Under the pieces are notes generated by a model that saw only the letters and a list, made by a program, of their open reading frames with translations, had not been told where the DNA came from and did not search any database. From Ewingella americana (lineage in GTDB: Bacteria > Pseudomonadota > Gammaproteobacteria > Enterobacterales > Enterobacteriaceae): a DNA stretch of 64,000 nucleotides. The first letter of the stretch is position 1; the number at the start of each line of letters is the position of its first letter. The position numbers and the translations under genes were made by a program. The stretch is from NCBI RefSeq assembly GCF_006438725.1, contig NZ_RCZD01000016.1, positions 28,719 through 92,718 of the forward strand, written 5' to 3'. Below, in pieces: positions 31,979 to 41,371 of the stretch.

Positions 31979-32773
31979 TTATTTCATCGCATTATCGATG
32001 GCCTGCTGCATCACCTGAGCGGACACGGCGCCCGGAATGACCGTCGTGTTGTCAGCGGTCGCGTTCTCTGCCGGCATCACGATGATCCCCGGCGTCCCGT
32101 TTAATCCCAATAGCTCTGCCAGCGCACTGTTACCCGCGATCAGGGCATCTGCCGCTGTGCGGTTCGCGACGTCTTCTTCTCCTGCGCCCGCTGCCGTGGC
32201 CACTTTTTCAATATCGTCTGACGTCAGTTTCCCTTCGTTATGGCCGGTGCCGTAAATCCCGTTGTGGTAGGCCATATAGGCATCAGCCCCCTTCTGTTTC
32301 CAGATGGCCAGACCCCGGCGTGACGCCTGCGTAGACTCGGGGTAATGCCCGGCAAAAATCGTCCAGTCACGAAAAGCAAACCGCACATCCGGGTTGCTGA
32401 CCATGACCTGCTCCATTACCGGGGCCATCATGCTGCAGGCAATGCATTCGTAGTCAAAAAACTCCGTCACAATCACTTTCGATTTTTGCGGGCCTTTCAC
32501 CGGCACGCCATCAAGCTGCATCAGCAGCCGGTGCCCCTTCAGCACCGACTGTGCCATCAGCTGTGCCTTGATGGCTGCCTGCTGTGCCTGCAGCTTTTTG
32601 CTCACCTCGATAAGCACCTGCGGATGGGCCACCAGGTAGTCGGCGGCAATCTCGCCGATGCGTGACTGCTGCGCCGGTGTGAACTCTTGCGGCTCTGCGG
32701 CGCCGGCGTGGATTGAAGCGAAGGTAAAACTCAGGGCGAGCGAAAGCGCCGCTGCCTTAAAACGGTTTGTCAT
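31979..32773 (-). CDS. DsbA-family periplasmic thiol-disulfide oxidoreductase
   Basis: This encodes 264 residues. The signal peptide ends near residue 26 (SIHAGAA). A helical N-terminal part (residues 30-75) is followed by a thioredoxin fold with active site C110-IA-C113 (FFDYECIACSMMAPV) and the cis-proline region GLNGTPGIIVM near residue 227, as in DsbA/Com1-type proteins. F plasmid transfer proteins TraN, TraH and TraU contain many disulfides, so this enzyme may fold them; its place in the tra operon supports this. Notably the TrbB relative at 49939 has lost its second active-site cysteine. Confidence 0.85.
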   Translation of the reverse strand: MTNRFKAAALSLALSFTFASIHAGAAEPQEFTPAQQSRIGEIAADYLVAHPQVLIEVSKKLQAQQAAIKAQLMAQSVLKGHRLLMQLDGVPVKGPQKSKVIVTEFFDYECIACSMMAPVMEQVMVSNPDVRFAFRDWTIFAGHYPESTQASRRGLAIWKQKGADAYMAYHNGIYGTGHNEGKLTSDDIEKVATAAGAGEEDVANRTAADALIAGNSALAELLGLNGTPGIIVMPAENATADNTTVIPGAVSAQVMQQAIDNAMK

Positions 32774-32854
32774 GATGATGTCTCTTGAAAGGGGATACCG
32801 GTGTCACCGGCGGATAAAAGTTGGAACCGCTGATATGACGTGTTGCGGTGATGA

Positions 32855-35800
32855 TTAGCGTTCTTTCTGAATATTTCGGACAGTCTCGTGGGTAATTTCT
32901 TCCCGCTCCGGCTCCCGGCCCCGGCTTTCTGGCGGCAGCGTCAGTTGGCCCTGTTTTTCCAGTTCACGCGCCGCACTGGCCAGCGCCCGCTCTGAAAGGT
33001 CGTTTTGCGGATTTTTAGCAGTGGCGTGCGCTTTATCCTGTTCGGCCTGCACGTAGCGGAGTGCTTCTGCAGACACCAGGCTTCCCTGCGCGTTTTCAAC
33101 CGGCAGCGCCGTACTGGCGAACTGCCCGGTACCAGCCAGTGACGCCAATACGGCCTGAACGGCACCGTTGTTGTCCTGCAGGGCTTCGTTTTGGGCCAGC
33201 TGGCCGGACGCCTGACGGATAAGTGCGGCGTAGTCAGGCTGTTTCTCTCCTGGCAGTACCGGCACCTGTTGCTGCATTGACTGCACCACCTGCTCAATCA
33301 GACGAGCCGACAGCGCCGCTTTTTCAGCGCCGTCAGGTGCCCCAGTCATAACGTGCAACGGAGGCGTTTCAGTGACGAGTGCCCGTGCGGCATCACGTAA
33401 CAACGCGGACTCATCCTGACCCTTAGCCTCCTGCGGCAAGCGTTCTGGCAGTGTAGGCCGCGCCTCTTCAACAGCCCGGAGTGCCTGCCGAAGCAGGGCT
33501 GACTCATCCGCCGGCCGTTCTTCTGCCGGCAGATACCGCAGTATCTCCTGCAGCTCCGACTGAACCAGCCTGATCAAAGTGGCATCAGGTCTGAACGTCC
33601 GGTCAGTCACCCCGCCCGCCACTTTCAGCAGCTGCGCGGACGGCATCTGCCGGCCGGTGAGCAGCAATACGCCTGCCGCCGGGTTGCCTCGCGCCGCCGC
33701 CAGCGCCTGCGTCATATCGCTGACTACAATCGTGTCACCGTTACGGCTTTTTTGTACCACCGCCGCCTGGGCGCCCTCGGTCGTCAGCTGGCGTACCGGC
33801 CCGGTCTGTATCTGGCCGGTGTCTGACTGAAGGGGAAACATCGTCAGACCCGCCGTTTTGCCGTTGCCGTCATAAACCGGTAACGCCAGATGCGGCATCG
33901 GATATTTCCTGGTCGGCGGAATAATCCGCGCCGTCACGGGGTTCTCTTTTAAACCCTGTTCCCGCAGGTAGGTTCGTCCGATTGCCGTTTTGCCCACCGG
34001 CTGCCCCATCGCCCAGATACTCCGAGCCTGTGTCCGCTCGGACTCGGGTGTCAGGGCGTCATGTGCAGTCGTCGGGCCGTTATCCTTTTGCCGCAGCGTA
34101 TCCATCCAGTCACGCAGGCCGTCCGTGTAAATCTGCACATGGTCGCGGGCGCGGGAGGCGTTGATGTAAAAGGCCCGCATGCCGCTCATTCTCTTACGCG
34201 CACCGTCCGTCCCCTCCAGCGCAATCACATAGTCCGTACTGGCCCCCTGTGCGCCGTAGCCCGTCACCGCCCAGGCATAATCAATGTGCTGGTCTGCCAG
34301 CGTCCTGCCCGGCGTAATGACCTTTTCACCCCCGGCATTTTTGAGCACCACCTCGCCGTTGTCCCGCAGCGTTTCAATCCGGTATTGTTCATGAGCATCA
34401 TGCCCCGCCTGCTTTTGCGTTTTGCTCATGCGCACGCTGTCACCTTCCCGCAGCTCAATCTCACGCCGTTCAAACACCTCAATCTCGGTCACATTCAGCT
34501 CCGCCGGGGAGTAATAGTGCATACGGTCATTCTCATCGCGCAAAAACACCCGATCCGTGCCCTTGTCCACGCCCGTCACGCTCAGATAACGCTCGTTGGC
34601 CAGCACCACCTGCCCCGCCTTCCAGTCATTGATTCGGTTAAAATCGTGGCGACCCCCGGTAATGCGATCCAGTATCGGGACGGTTATCGCCTTATCCCCC
34701 AACACTTTCTCATCCACCATTGCCTGATGAATACCGGTGTTGATCGCCTGCCGGTCTTCATGCAGCTGTACCACAATCATGGTGCGCTCACGGGCGTCCG
34801 GCGTCCGGCTCATGTAGTCCCGGATAATGGCGGACACCGGCGAATCCGTTTCAATAACCGAGCCGGCAGGGGAGACGGTGTTACCCATACGCGGCACCGT
34901 CGTCGGTGACACCTGCTCAATTTTCTCGAGGGCTGCACCGGCTTTGTTCTCAATAACGCTGTAAACGGCAGATTTCAGGTCATGATTACGCTGGCGAACG
35001 ATTTCGTTCATGACGGCAACGTCGATGGCACTGCGCTCCTGCATCAGCGTGAACGGTGCCCCACTTTCCGGTGACTGCAGCTGTCCGGTATCGCCCACCG
35101 GCACGGCACGCCCTTCCCCGCGCGATATCGCCTGATAGGCGGCAGCGGTGTCCTGATTCCCCAGCATCGAGGACTCATCAATCAGAAAAAGCGTCTTGGT
35201 ATAACGCACGTCTTCACCTGCCGCCGTGCGCTGTTGCCAGTCCACCACGAAGGATTTAAGGGTCTGCGCCTCGATGCCAACATCACGCATTTCCTTCACC
35301 GCACGGTGCGTCGGTGCCAGACCAATCACGAGCGGTCGTTCACTTTCCGGCAGGGTGTCAATCGCGGCTTTCACTGCCCGGAACTGGGTGGTTTTCCCGA
35401 CACCGGCATACCCCTGTACGGCGGTAAAACGATCGGGACTTTGCAGGATAAGCGTCGTGGCGGCCTTCTGCCCGGCGGTCAGCCCATTAAGCAAGACCGG
35501 GTCAATCGTGGCCATCAGCGGCGTCTGGGTATTTTTACCCGCATCAATTTCCCGGATAATGGTCTTTTCCATCTCCCAGGTTGCCCGCCCCACAAATCCG
35601 CCTCCGCCGCCGACTTTCACCGGGATAAGATCACCCTCTTTAACCTGCCGTGCCACTTCAGCCCGTAAAGCCCCCAGATGATTGAAGAACGTGCCCGCCT
35701 GCTCCAGCAGCTTCACCTCGGAAAATGCCACCTCCTTCATCTGGGCAACCGCCCGCGACACGGCTTTTTGCGCATCCGTGAGTAATCCTGCGTTTAACGC

Positions 35801-38617
35801 TGCCAGCGCTTCCCCGGTGTCTTCCTTGCCACTGGCCTGGCGGACTAACGCCAGCGGTGAGCGGGTGGTGCGCATACGGCCGAGTTTCTCTTCCGCCTTG
35901 TTTTGTGCTTCCCCGGTAAAGATTTCCGCCTCATGGCCCGACTGGGCCAGGGCGTTCATGATGTTGCCGGACAGGTCACGGGCGTTGAGGCTGGCCAGCA
36001 CGATACCGTGCTCATTGTCCCGGCTCCCCGGTGCACTGACGTAACCATGCGTCAGATACAGCGGACGGTCGGTCGCGACCTGCAGCGGTTTTTTCTGGCC
36101 ATCGCGTTGCACCGTTAATTTTCCCTCACTCACGGCAGTGACCGTCAGCCGGTCGCGGGCTTTCAGCCCATTGGCTTTGTCAGCGGCCAGGGCAAACAGC
36201 TGCTCTCCCTGAGCAACGTGCAACTGTTCACGGGTAAACAGCCGCCAGTCGCCGGTCAGGTCGCTCAGTTTTACGCGGCTCAGAACGCCGTCGCTGTCGA
36301 TAAGTGACAACATGCGCGTCTCCTCATGCACCCGGTCAAGGATGTAGTGGCGGGTCTCATTTTTGTCTGACCGGTCTTCCAGCACCATCCCCGCCCGGTA
36401 CGTGGCCGGGAGCAGCCGCTCCTTCACGCTGGCATAGACCGGCGTGCGGGCTTCGACGGTCACGCCATCCCGTTCAAGCTTGCCGGCGTTTTGCAGGGCG
36501 TCACGGATAATGCCGGTCAGATGCTGCTGTTCGCGTGCGCCGGTGACCACGGCGGTGACGGTGGCGTCCGGTGAACTCAGGTCAGCATAGCGCTCAGCCA
36601 GTGCCCGGTAACGGTCACGCTTATCGCCGATACTGATCACCCGCGCTTCCAGCCCCGCCACCGGTTCGGTCAGGCCGTGACGAGGCACGCCGGCGGATGA
36701 CAGCACCGACAGGGCGTTGGCGTTGGACTGCCGCCCGGCGCTGTCCAGGAAAATAAGCTGGGCGTCTTTCTCCTTCGCTTCGCCGCTCAGGACCAGCATC
36801 TCCTTGAGTCCGAGGCGCTCCGCACTTTCCACGATGAGCGTGCTGTGCGGTGAGAGACTGAACCCCTTATCTAAAACGCGGCTGCGGTAGAGGATGTCGT
36901 CTTTGAGCAGCGGTGATTTGCCAAAGCTCAGGCCCCGTTCGGCAGAACTGGCCAATATTTTCACCTCGCGGCCATGCTCACGTGACATTGTCACCAGTTC
37001 TTCCGTCACCTCCCGCAGACGGCCTATCGACGCCGGCGCGTTCAGGATGGCCACCGGCGCAAATTCCACCGCTTTGAGCCGCTCAGGCGTTTCGATGTCG
37101 GTCTGCCGGAAACTGACCACTTTCCCTTCCTTCACGATATCGCCCGCCAGGGCCTGCACCGACAGTTCATCCAGCAGATGAATATGCGAGGTAAATACCC
37201 CTTTGTCCCCGTCCAGCGGGGCCAGCAGGTTTTCAACGATGGCCCGGTCGATTGCCTTGCGGAGATTGGGAATGGACTGTTGCCCTTCCCCCGCTTCATG
37301 CGCCGTCATCAACAGGTCACCGTAGGTAAAGCGGGTGCGGGTGTCACTCAGCACCGAAATCGCAGTACGCACCGCCTGCATAACGCTTGGCGGCATCGGG
37401 CGTTCTTCCTCCTGTTCAGGCGTCACGGCCCGTGTTTGCGCGGCATCCATCACGTCTTGTATGTTGAAATTCAAATCGGCCATCTGCTGATCCCACCGGG
37501 CCTGCAGGCGGTTTCGGCCAGCCTGCGTCTCTGGTTTGGCGATTGGCGGTTCCGCCGGTGCGCCCTTCGCATCCGAACTTTTTTCCGGCGTTACCTGTCC
37601 GGGGTCGGTCAGACTGACCGTCTCAGCGGTCGTGCGGACAAGGGCGTTCCCCTCTCCGCCCACCTCAATTGCAGGTTTTGAGGGGAAATCCACGCGCGCA
37701 GGGGATGATGATGGCACGCTGGCAGTGTCAGTTGGCGTCAGTGACGGGGCAGCCGGCGTGCGTGCGCCCTGCGCATCGGCTTCATCGAGTCCGTAACGGC
37801 TGATATCGACCTTTTTCTGCCGGGTGTCTAACGCCGCGACGTCGCGGCTTTTCAGAGACGCTTCATCCCCAACCTGGGCGGCGATTTCACGGTGGCGGGA
37901 CGAAAACTCCTCCAGCACCGTCTCCGGAAACCCTTTGATTTCCCACAGTTCATGCTTGCCGCCGGTGAGTTCTGTCTCATACCCTATCGCCTCGGTTTTC
38001 GCCTTCAGGCTGTTACGGTAGATTTTGCCGAAGCTGACCTGATGACGGTACATCGTCTCAATAAACCCGGCACCGTAAATGGCATCGGTGGCCAGCGCCT
38101 TCCACTTCCCGTCCAACTCGGTCACGTTGGCAACCACCGCATGGGTGTGAATGGCCGGATCGAGATTGCGAGACGTATCGTGGGTAAAGAGCGCCGCCAC
38201 CATCTTGCCGGTGGGGACGATAGAGGTGATGCCTTCCTTCGTGTCACGGGCTGAAATCGTCTGCTCCATGATGGCCAGCGTTTCTTTGACCGACTCAATA
38301 TGGGCCTGCAGCAGGCGCTTATCGCCGCCGGCCAGGATAAGCATTGAGACACTTTTCGGTGCAGAAAAGGTGAAGTCGTGTCCGGGCCGGTGTACATGAT
38401 TACCTGACACCTCCTTCCCCAGCTCCACGCCATTCGGCAATCGCCCGTGCAGGACATTGGTGAACGCCTCAAGGTCAACGTTCCCTTCCAGACCCAGCTC
38501 ACGGGCGCCTTCCCCCAGCCACTGGCTTTGCAGATCATCGAGAAAATAGTAGTTATCTTTGCTGCTGTAATAGCCCGCCGCGTCTGCAGCAGACGCAACG
38601 GAGGCAACGGTCATCAT
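32855..38617 (-). CDS. traI: TraI relaxase/helicase (MOBF)
   Basis: This encodes 1920 residues, somewhat longer than F TraI (1756). The N-terminal relaxase has the paired tyrosines Y16-Y17 and Y23-Y24 and the metal-binding histidines H146, H157 and H159 (IHTHAVVANV). A linker of low complexity (about 290-380) carries many PT and PS residues. The C-terminal helicase has Walker A GYAGVGKTT near residue 1070 and FLIDESSML. The enzyme nicks oriT, stays covalently bound to the 5' end and unwinds the strand for transfer. It starts within the traD stop codon (ATGATGA overlap) and is the last core tra gene here; traX and finO do not follow. Confidence 0.95.
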   Translation of the reverse strand: MMTVASVASAADAAGYYSSKDNYYFLDDLQSQWLGEGARELGLEGNVDLEAFTNVLHGRLPNGVELGKEVSGNHVHRPGHDFTFSAPKSVSMLILAGGDKRLLQAHIESVKETLAIMEQTISARDTKEGITSIVPTGKMVAALFTHDTSRNLDPAIHTHAVVANVTELDGKWKALATDAIYGAGFIETMYRHQVSFGKIYRNSLKAKTEAIGYETELTGGKHELWEIKGFPETVLEEFSSRHREIAAQVGDEASLKSRDVAALDTRQKKVDISRYGLDEADAQGARTPAAPSLTPTDTASVPSSSPARVDFPSKPAIEVGGEGNALVRTTAETVSLTDPGQVTPEKSSDAKGAPAEPPIAKPETQAGRNRLQARWDQQMADLNFNIQDVMDAAQTRAVTPEQEEERPMPPSVMQAVRTAISVLSDTRTRFTYGDLLMTAHEAGEGQQSIPNLRKAIDRAIVENLLAPLDGDKGVFTSHIHLLDELSVQALAGDIVKEGKVVSFRQTDIETPERLKAVEFAPVAILNAPASIGRLREVTEELVTMSREHGREVKILASSAERGLSFGKSPLLKDDILYRSRVLDKGFSLSPHSTLIVESAERLGLKEMLVLSGEAKEKDAQLIFLDSAGRQSNANALSVLSSAGVPRHGLTEPVAGLEARVISIGDKRDRYRALAERYADLSSPDATVTAVVTGAREQQHLTGIIRDALQNAGKLERDGVTVEARTPVYASVKERLLPATYRAGMVLEDRSDKNETRHYILDRVHEETRMLSLIDSDGVLSRVKLSDLTGDWRLFTREQLHVAQGEQLFALAADKANGLKARDRLTVTAVSEGKLTVQRDGQKKPLQVATDRPLYLTHGYVSAPGSRDNEHGIVLASLNARDLSGNIMNALAQSGHEAEIFTGEAQNKAEEKLGRMRTTRSPLALVRQASGKEDTGEALAALNAGLLTDAQKAVSRAVAQMKEVAFSEVKLLEQAGTFFNHLGALRAEVARQVKEGDLIPVKVGGGGGFVGRATWEMEKTIIREIDAGKNTQTPLMATIDPVLLNGLTAGQKAATTLILQSPDRFTAVQGYAGVGKTTQFRAVKAAIDTLPESERPLVIGLAPTHRAVKEMRDVGIEAQTLKSFVVDWQQRTAAGEDVRYTKTLFLIDESSMLGNQDTAAAYQAISRGEGRAVPVGDTGQLQSPESGAPFTLMQERSAIDVAVMNEIVRQRNHDLKSAVYSVIENKAGAALEKIEQVSPTTVPRMGNTVSPAGSVIETDSPVSAIIRDYMSRTPDARERTMIVVQLHEDRQAINTGIHQAMVDEKVLGDKAITVPILDRITGGRHDFNRINDWKAGQVVLANERYLSVTGVDKGTDRVFLRDENDRMHYYSPAELNVTEIEVFERREIELREGDSVRMSKTQKQAGHDAHEQYRIETLRDNGEVVLKNAGGEKVITPGRTLADQHIDYAWAVTGYGAQGASTDYVIALEGTDGARKRMSGMRAFYINASRARDHVQIYTDGLRDWMDTLRQKDNGPTTAHDALTPESERTQARSIWAMGQPVGKTAIGRTYLREQGLKENPVTARIIPPTRKYPMPHLALPVYDGNGKTAGLTMFPLQSDTGQIQTGPVRQLTTEGAQAAVVQKSRNGDTIVVSDMTQALAAARGNPAAGVLLLTGRQMPSAQLLKVAGGVTDRTFRPDATLIRLVQSELQEILRYLPAEERPADESALLRQALRAVEEARPTLPERLPQEAKGQDESALLRDAARALVTETPPLHVMTGAPDGAEKAALSARLIEQVVQSMQQQVPVLPGEKQPDYAALIRQASGQLAQNEALQDNNGAVQAVLASLAGTGQFASTALPVENAQGSLVSAEALRYVQAEQDKAHATAKNPQNDLSERALASAARELEKQGQLTLPPESRGREPEREEITHETVRNIQKER

Positions 38618-41283
38618 CGTTCAAAACCTCCGGGTTCGTGGTGTTCATCCATATGCTGGTACGCGTCATAGTCATCGTGGTGTCGCAGAATGTTCTGTTC
38701 CTCCTCGGCCATCGCGCGGTTTGCCGCGCCGTACTCCGTCGCCTGGGCCTCATCCAGGCTTTCCGGTGCCGCCTTCAGGGCACCTAACGTGCGCAGAACA
38801 AGTTCGCCCTTTTCGTCAACCTCCACGTCCATCTGCAGGTCCGGTGCTTCCCCCTGTGCCTCTGTTGCCGCTTGGTCTTCGGTGCCGTCAGCGGTCGGCG
38901 CGGGTTTGCGCCTTTTTTGCGCGAGCATCTCCAGTGCGCTGAGTCCGACGGAGGGCACTGCCTGCTTAACCGCTACCGTAGGGGCTTTGGCCGCAGCCGG
39001 ACTAACAGGTGGCACGGCGGCCGAGTCCGCAGTGACGGCACGTGGGGTCGCGGCATCAGACACTGATGATTTGACCGGTGCGGGAGCATTCGGGTGTTTG
39101 TCCGCCGTTCTGGATACGCCATCACTCTCTCCGGGGTTTCCCGCCGCCACATCCGGCCTCATCATTCGCGGCGTAAAGGGACGCACGTTGCTGGGAGGCT
39201 CCGTGAGGACGGCAGTGCCGGGCTGAGCAAAGTCTTCAGCCTCCGGCGGTGTTGGTGTTGCCGGTGTTTTCAGTGTTTCAACGGTGAGCTGCGTCGGCGA
39301 AACCGTGACGGGCACGCTTTTCCGAACGGGGCTTTGTGACGAAATGCTGCCTTTCAGGGGCGGCGTCTGGGGTTGAGGGGGTTGAGGGGGTTGAGTGACA
39401 TTCTCCGGTTCTGCAGTCGCTGACTGCCCTTCCAGAATTTCGTCGCCGGTCGGGAAGGCAATGCCCACCATGCGCGTCGCCTGTTCGTTCTTGCTGATGA
39501 CCTGTTCCAGCTGGGGACTGAGCACATCCTTGAAATCGCGCTCAATCAGCGCCTTGTGGTACTTCTTCTGCGGACGGTACTTCAGATCCAGTTTCACGAC
39601 CGGGTATTCCCCCGGCAGGCGGGCGTAGAAGCGAAGGTTTGGCATAGACATGATCTGGTCATAATCGACCACCGGCTCGTTGACCTTGTCACGGCTGATG
39701 GAGATACCGTCACGGATTTGGTCAAGACCGTAGCTGTTCTGCTCACGCGCCTCACGACGGCGCTGATGCCCCAGCTCTTCCTCAACGATTTTCGCCACCT
39801 CGGCGCTCGGCGAACGGCCATAGAAACGGGTGTTGAGCAGGTCAAAAATAGACTTGGCCAACTCGCGTCCGTACACGTTGATAAGCTGAGGCATGTTCTG
39901 AAGGCCCAGAAAAAAACACCCACCGAATTTTCGTCCTTCAGCAAGCGTCTCAGCAAAATCCGGGATTTTTTGCAGACTGGGTATTTCATCAAAGATGAAC
40001 CACACCCGCCGGTCAGGATCTTCCCCCATGCTTTGAAGATAAATAGTGGCCATAGACAGCCACATAGACATCAGCGGGCGAACGGATTTGCGATGACGGG
40101 CTGTGGTGGAGATAAACAGCCAGCTTTTGTCGTATTGTGCGTCAGTCATCCACTCCCGGATGCTGAACTCGGGCTTACCTTCCCGATCGAGCCCCTGCAG
40201 GTAGCGCAGGGCTTTGGCATAGTTCGTCACTACCGACCGGATCGAGATTGCCGTTTTCTCAATTTTTTCCTCTACCAGGTTGGCAGAGGGCGTGTTTTTG
40301 AGAAACTCGCGCAGGGTTTTCAGGTCGATCGACAAGAGGGCTGTCAGGAACTTCTCAATACTGCGATCGCTATGTGAGGCAAACTGCATCGCCGTATCGC
40401 TGAAAATGGTGCGCGAAGAGGACACCCAGAATGGGTCGGACTCCCCCTCCACCGGAATAAGCGAGGCCGTCAGGTTCTCGTAATCCACCACCTCCAGCGC
40501 TTCCCGCCACAGCACCCAGTTTTCGCAACGCTTGTCGTGCGCGTTGAGGATTTTATCGATACGTTCGTCATAGTGCGTTTCAATAAAGGTACCGCCAGAG
40601 TCGTAGACAATCGCCCGGTCACCCCGTTTACGTATGAAGTCGAGCAACCAGCGAATAAGGGTGGATTTACCGACGCCGATGGTGCCGTGGATCAGATAAT
40701 TCATCACCTCGGCATTCCTGACCATATTCAGTCCGCCAATCTGCAGGTCAGACTTCTGCCCGGCCTTTTTCAGCTGCCGGTTCACACTGACAAGGTCATC
40801 CGTCAGCGTCATGCCGGATATATAGGTATCTTCACTCTCTTTCTTGCCAATGCGGCCCACGTACCAGGCAATCACGCTGAACAGCAGCAAACACAGCGTG
40901 CCGCAGCCGGCGGCGCTCAGTTTTAAGTTATTCACCAGCTGGCCGCCCATCGACTGCATCCACGGGTCGGCCAGCAGCTGCCCCAACGTCATTTTGGTGG
41001 TGCACAGCGTCTCGCTGGCATTGCAGTGCCAGCTGATATCCCAGGTCGCCGGGCTTTTCGGATTCATCAGCGGCACGAAGCTGGATAACAGTCTGCCGGT
41101 CCAGTACCAGAAACCGTTATTCAGCACATCGGCGGAGGTAACAGCCCAAAAAATGCCCGCCGTAGATATTAAAAACAACAGAAAAAGCCAGTTAAATATC
41201 CATTGGTTGACCTGAGCAAACATGCGCAGGCGGTAGGCCGTCATCTGGCCCCCCTGCGTGAGATACTTCGGTGTAAAACTCAT
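38614..41283 (-). CDS. traD: TraD type IV coupling protein
   Basis: This encodes 889 residues from ATG 41283; the start MSFTPKYLTQGGQMTAYRLR fits F TraD, so the longer in-frame start is rejected. Two membrane helices lie near residues 28-50 and 105-130. Walker A is GTIGVGKST near residue 203 and Walker B RRVWFIFDE near 429. The long C-terminal tail is rich in proline, alanine and threonine and ends with acidic and histidine-rich residues (YDAYQHMDEHHEPGGFER), the part that contacts TraM in F. The ATPase joins the relaxosome to the secretion channel. It overlaps traI by 4 bases. Confidence 0.95.
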   Translation of the reverse strand: MSFTPKYLTQGGQMTAYRLRMFAQVNQWIFNWLFLLFLISTAGIFWAVTSADVLNNGFWYWTGRLLSSFVPLMNPKSPATWDISWHCNASETLCTTKMTLGQLLADPWMQSMGGQLVNNLKLSAAGCGTLCLLLFSVIAWYVGRIGKKESEDTYISGMTLTDDLVSVNRQLKKAGQKSDLQIGGLNMVRNAEVMNYLIHGTIGVGKSTLIRWLLDFIRKRGDRAIVYDSGGTFIETHYDERIDKILNAHDKRCENWVLWREALEVVDYENLTASLIPVEGESDPFWVSSSRTIFSDTAMQFASHSDRSIEKFLTALLSIDLKTLREFLKNTPSANLVEEKIEKTAISIRSVVTNYAKALRYLQGLDREGKPEFSIREWMTDAQYDKSWLFISTTARHRKSVRPLMSMWLSMATIYLQSMGEDPDRRVWFIFDEIPSLQKIPDFAETLAEGRKFGGCFFLGLQNMPQLINVYGRELAKSIFDLLNTRFYGRSPSAEVAKIVEEELGHQRRREAREQNSYGLDQIRDGISISRDKVNEPVVDYDQIMSMPNLRFYARLPGEYPVVKLDLKYRPQKKYHKALIERDFKDVLSPQLEQVISKNEQATRMVGIAFPTGDEILEGQSATAEPENVTQPPQPPQPQTPPLKGSISSQSPVRKSVPVTVSPTQLTVETLKTPATPTPPEAEDFAQPGTAVLTEPPSNVRPFTPRMMRPDVAAGNPGESDGVSRTADKHPNAPAPVKSSVSDAATPRAVTADSAAVPPVSPAAAKAPTVAVKQAVPSVGLSALEMLAQKRRKPAPTADGTEDQAATEAQGEAPDLQMDVEVDEKGELVLRTLGALKAAPESLDEAQATEYGAANRAMAEEEQNILRHHDDYDAYQHMDEHHEPGGFER

Positions 41284-41371
41284 TAAGGCATTCCTCATTT
41301 TATAAATGCGGGAATAAAAGTGTGTAAGATGGAAATGAAACGACAGAGGACTGGCTGAACAGGAGATAAGG

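Noticed and set aside
34061..34909. 282-codon rightward frame opposite traI
   Set aside because: Antisense shadow of a long GC-rich gene; sequence has no domain character, and traI is certain on the other strand.
38690..39226. 178-codon rightward frame opposite traD C-terminus
   Set aside because: Caused by the proline/alanine-rich traD tail; low-complexity translation.
39556..40377. 273-codon rightward frame opposite traD
   Set aside because: Shadow of traD in another frame; no start signal and no recognisable product.
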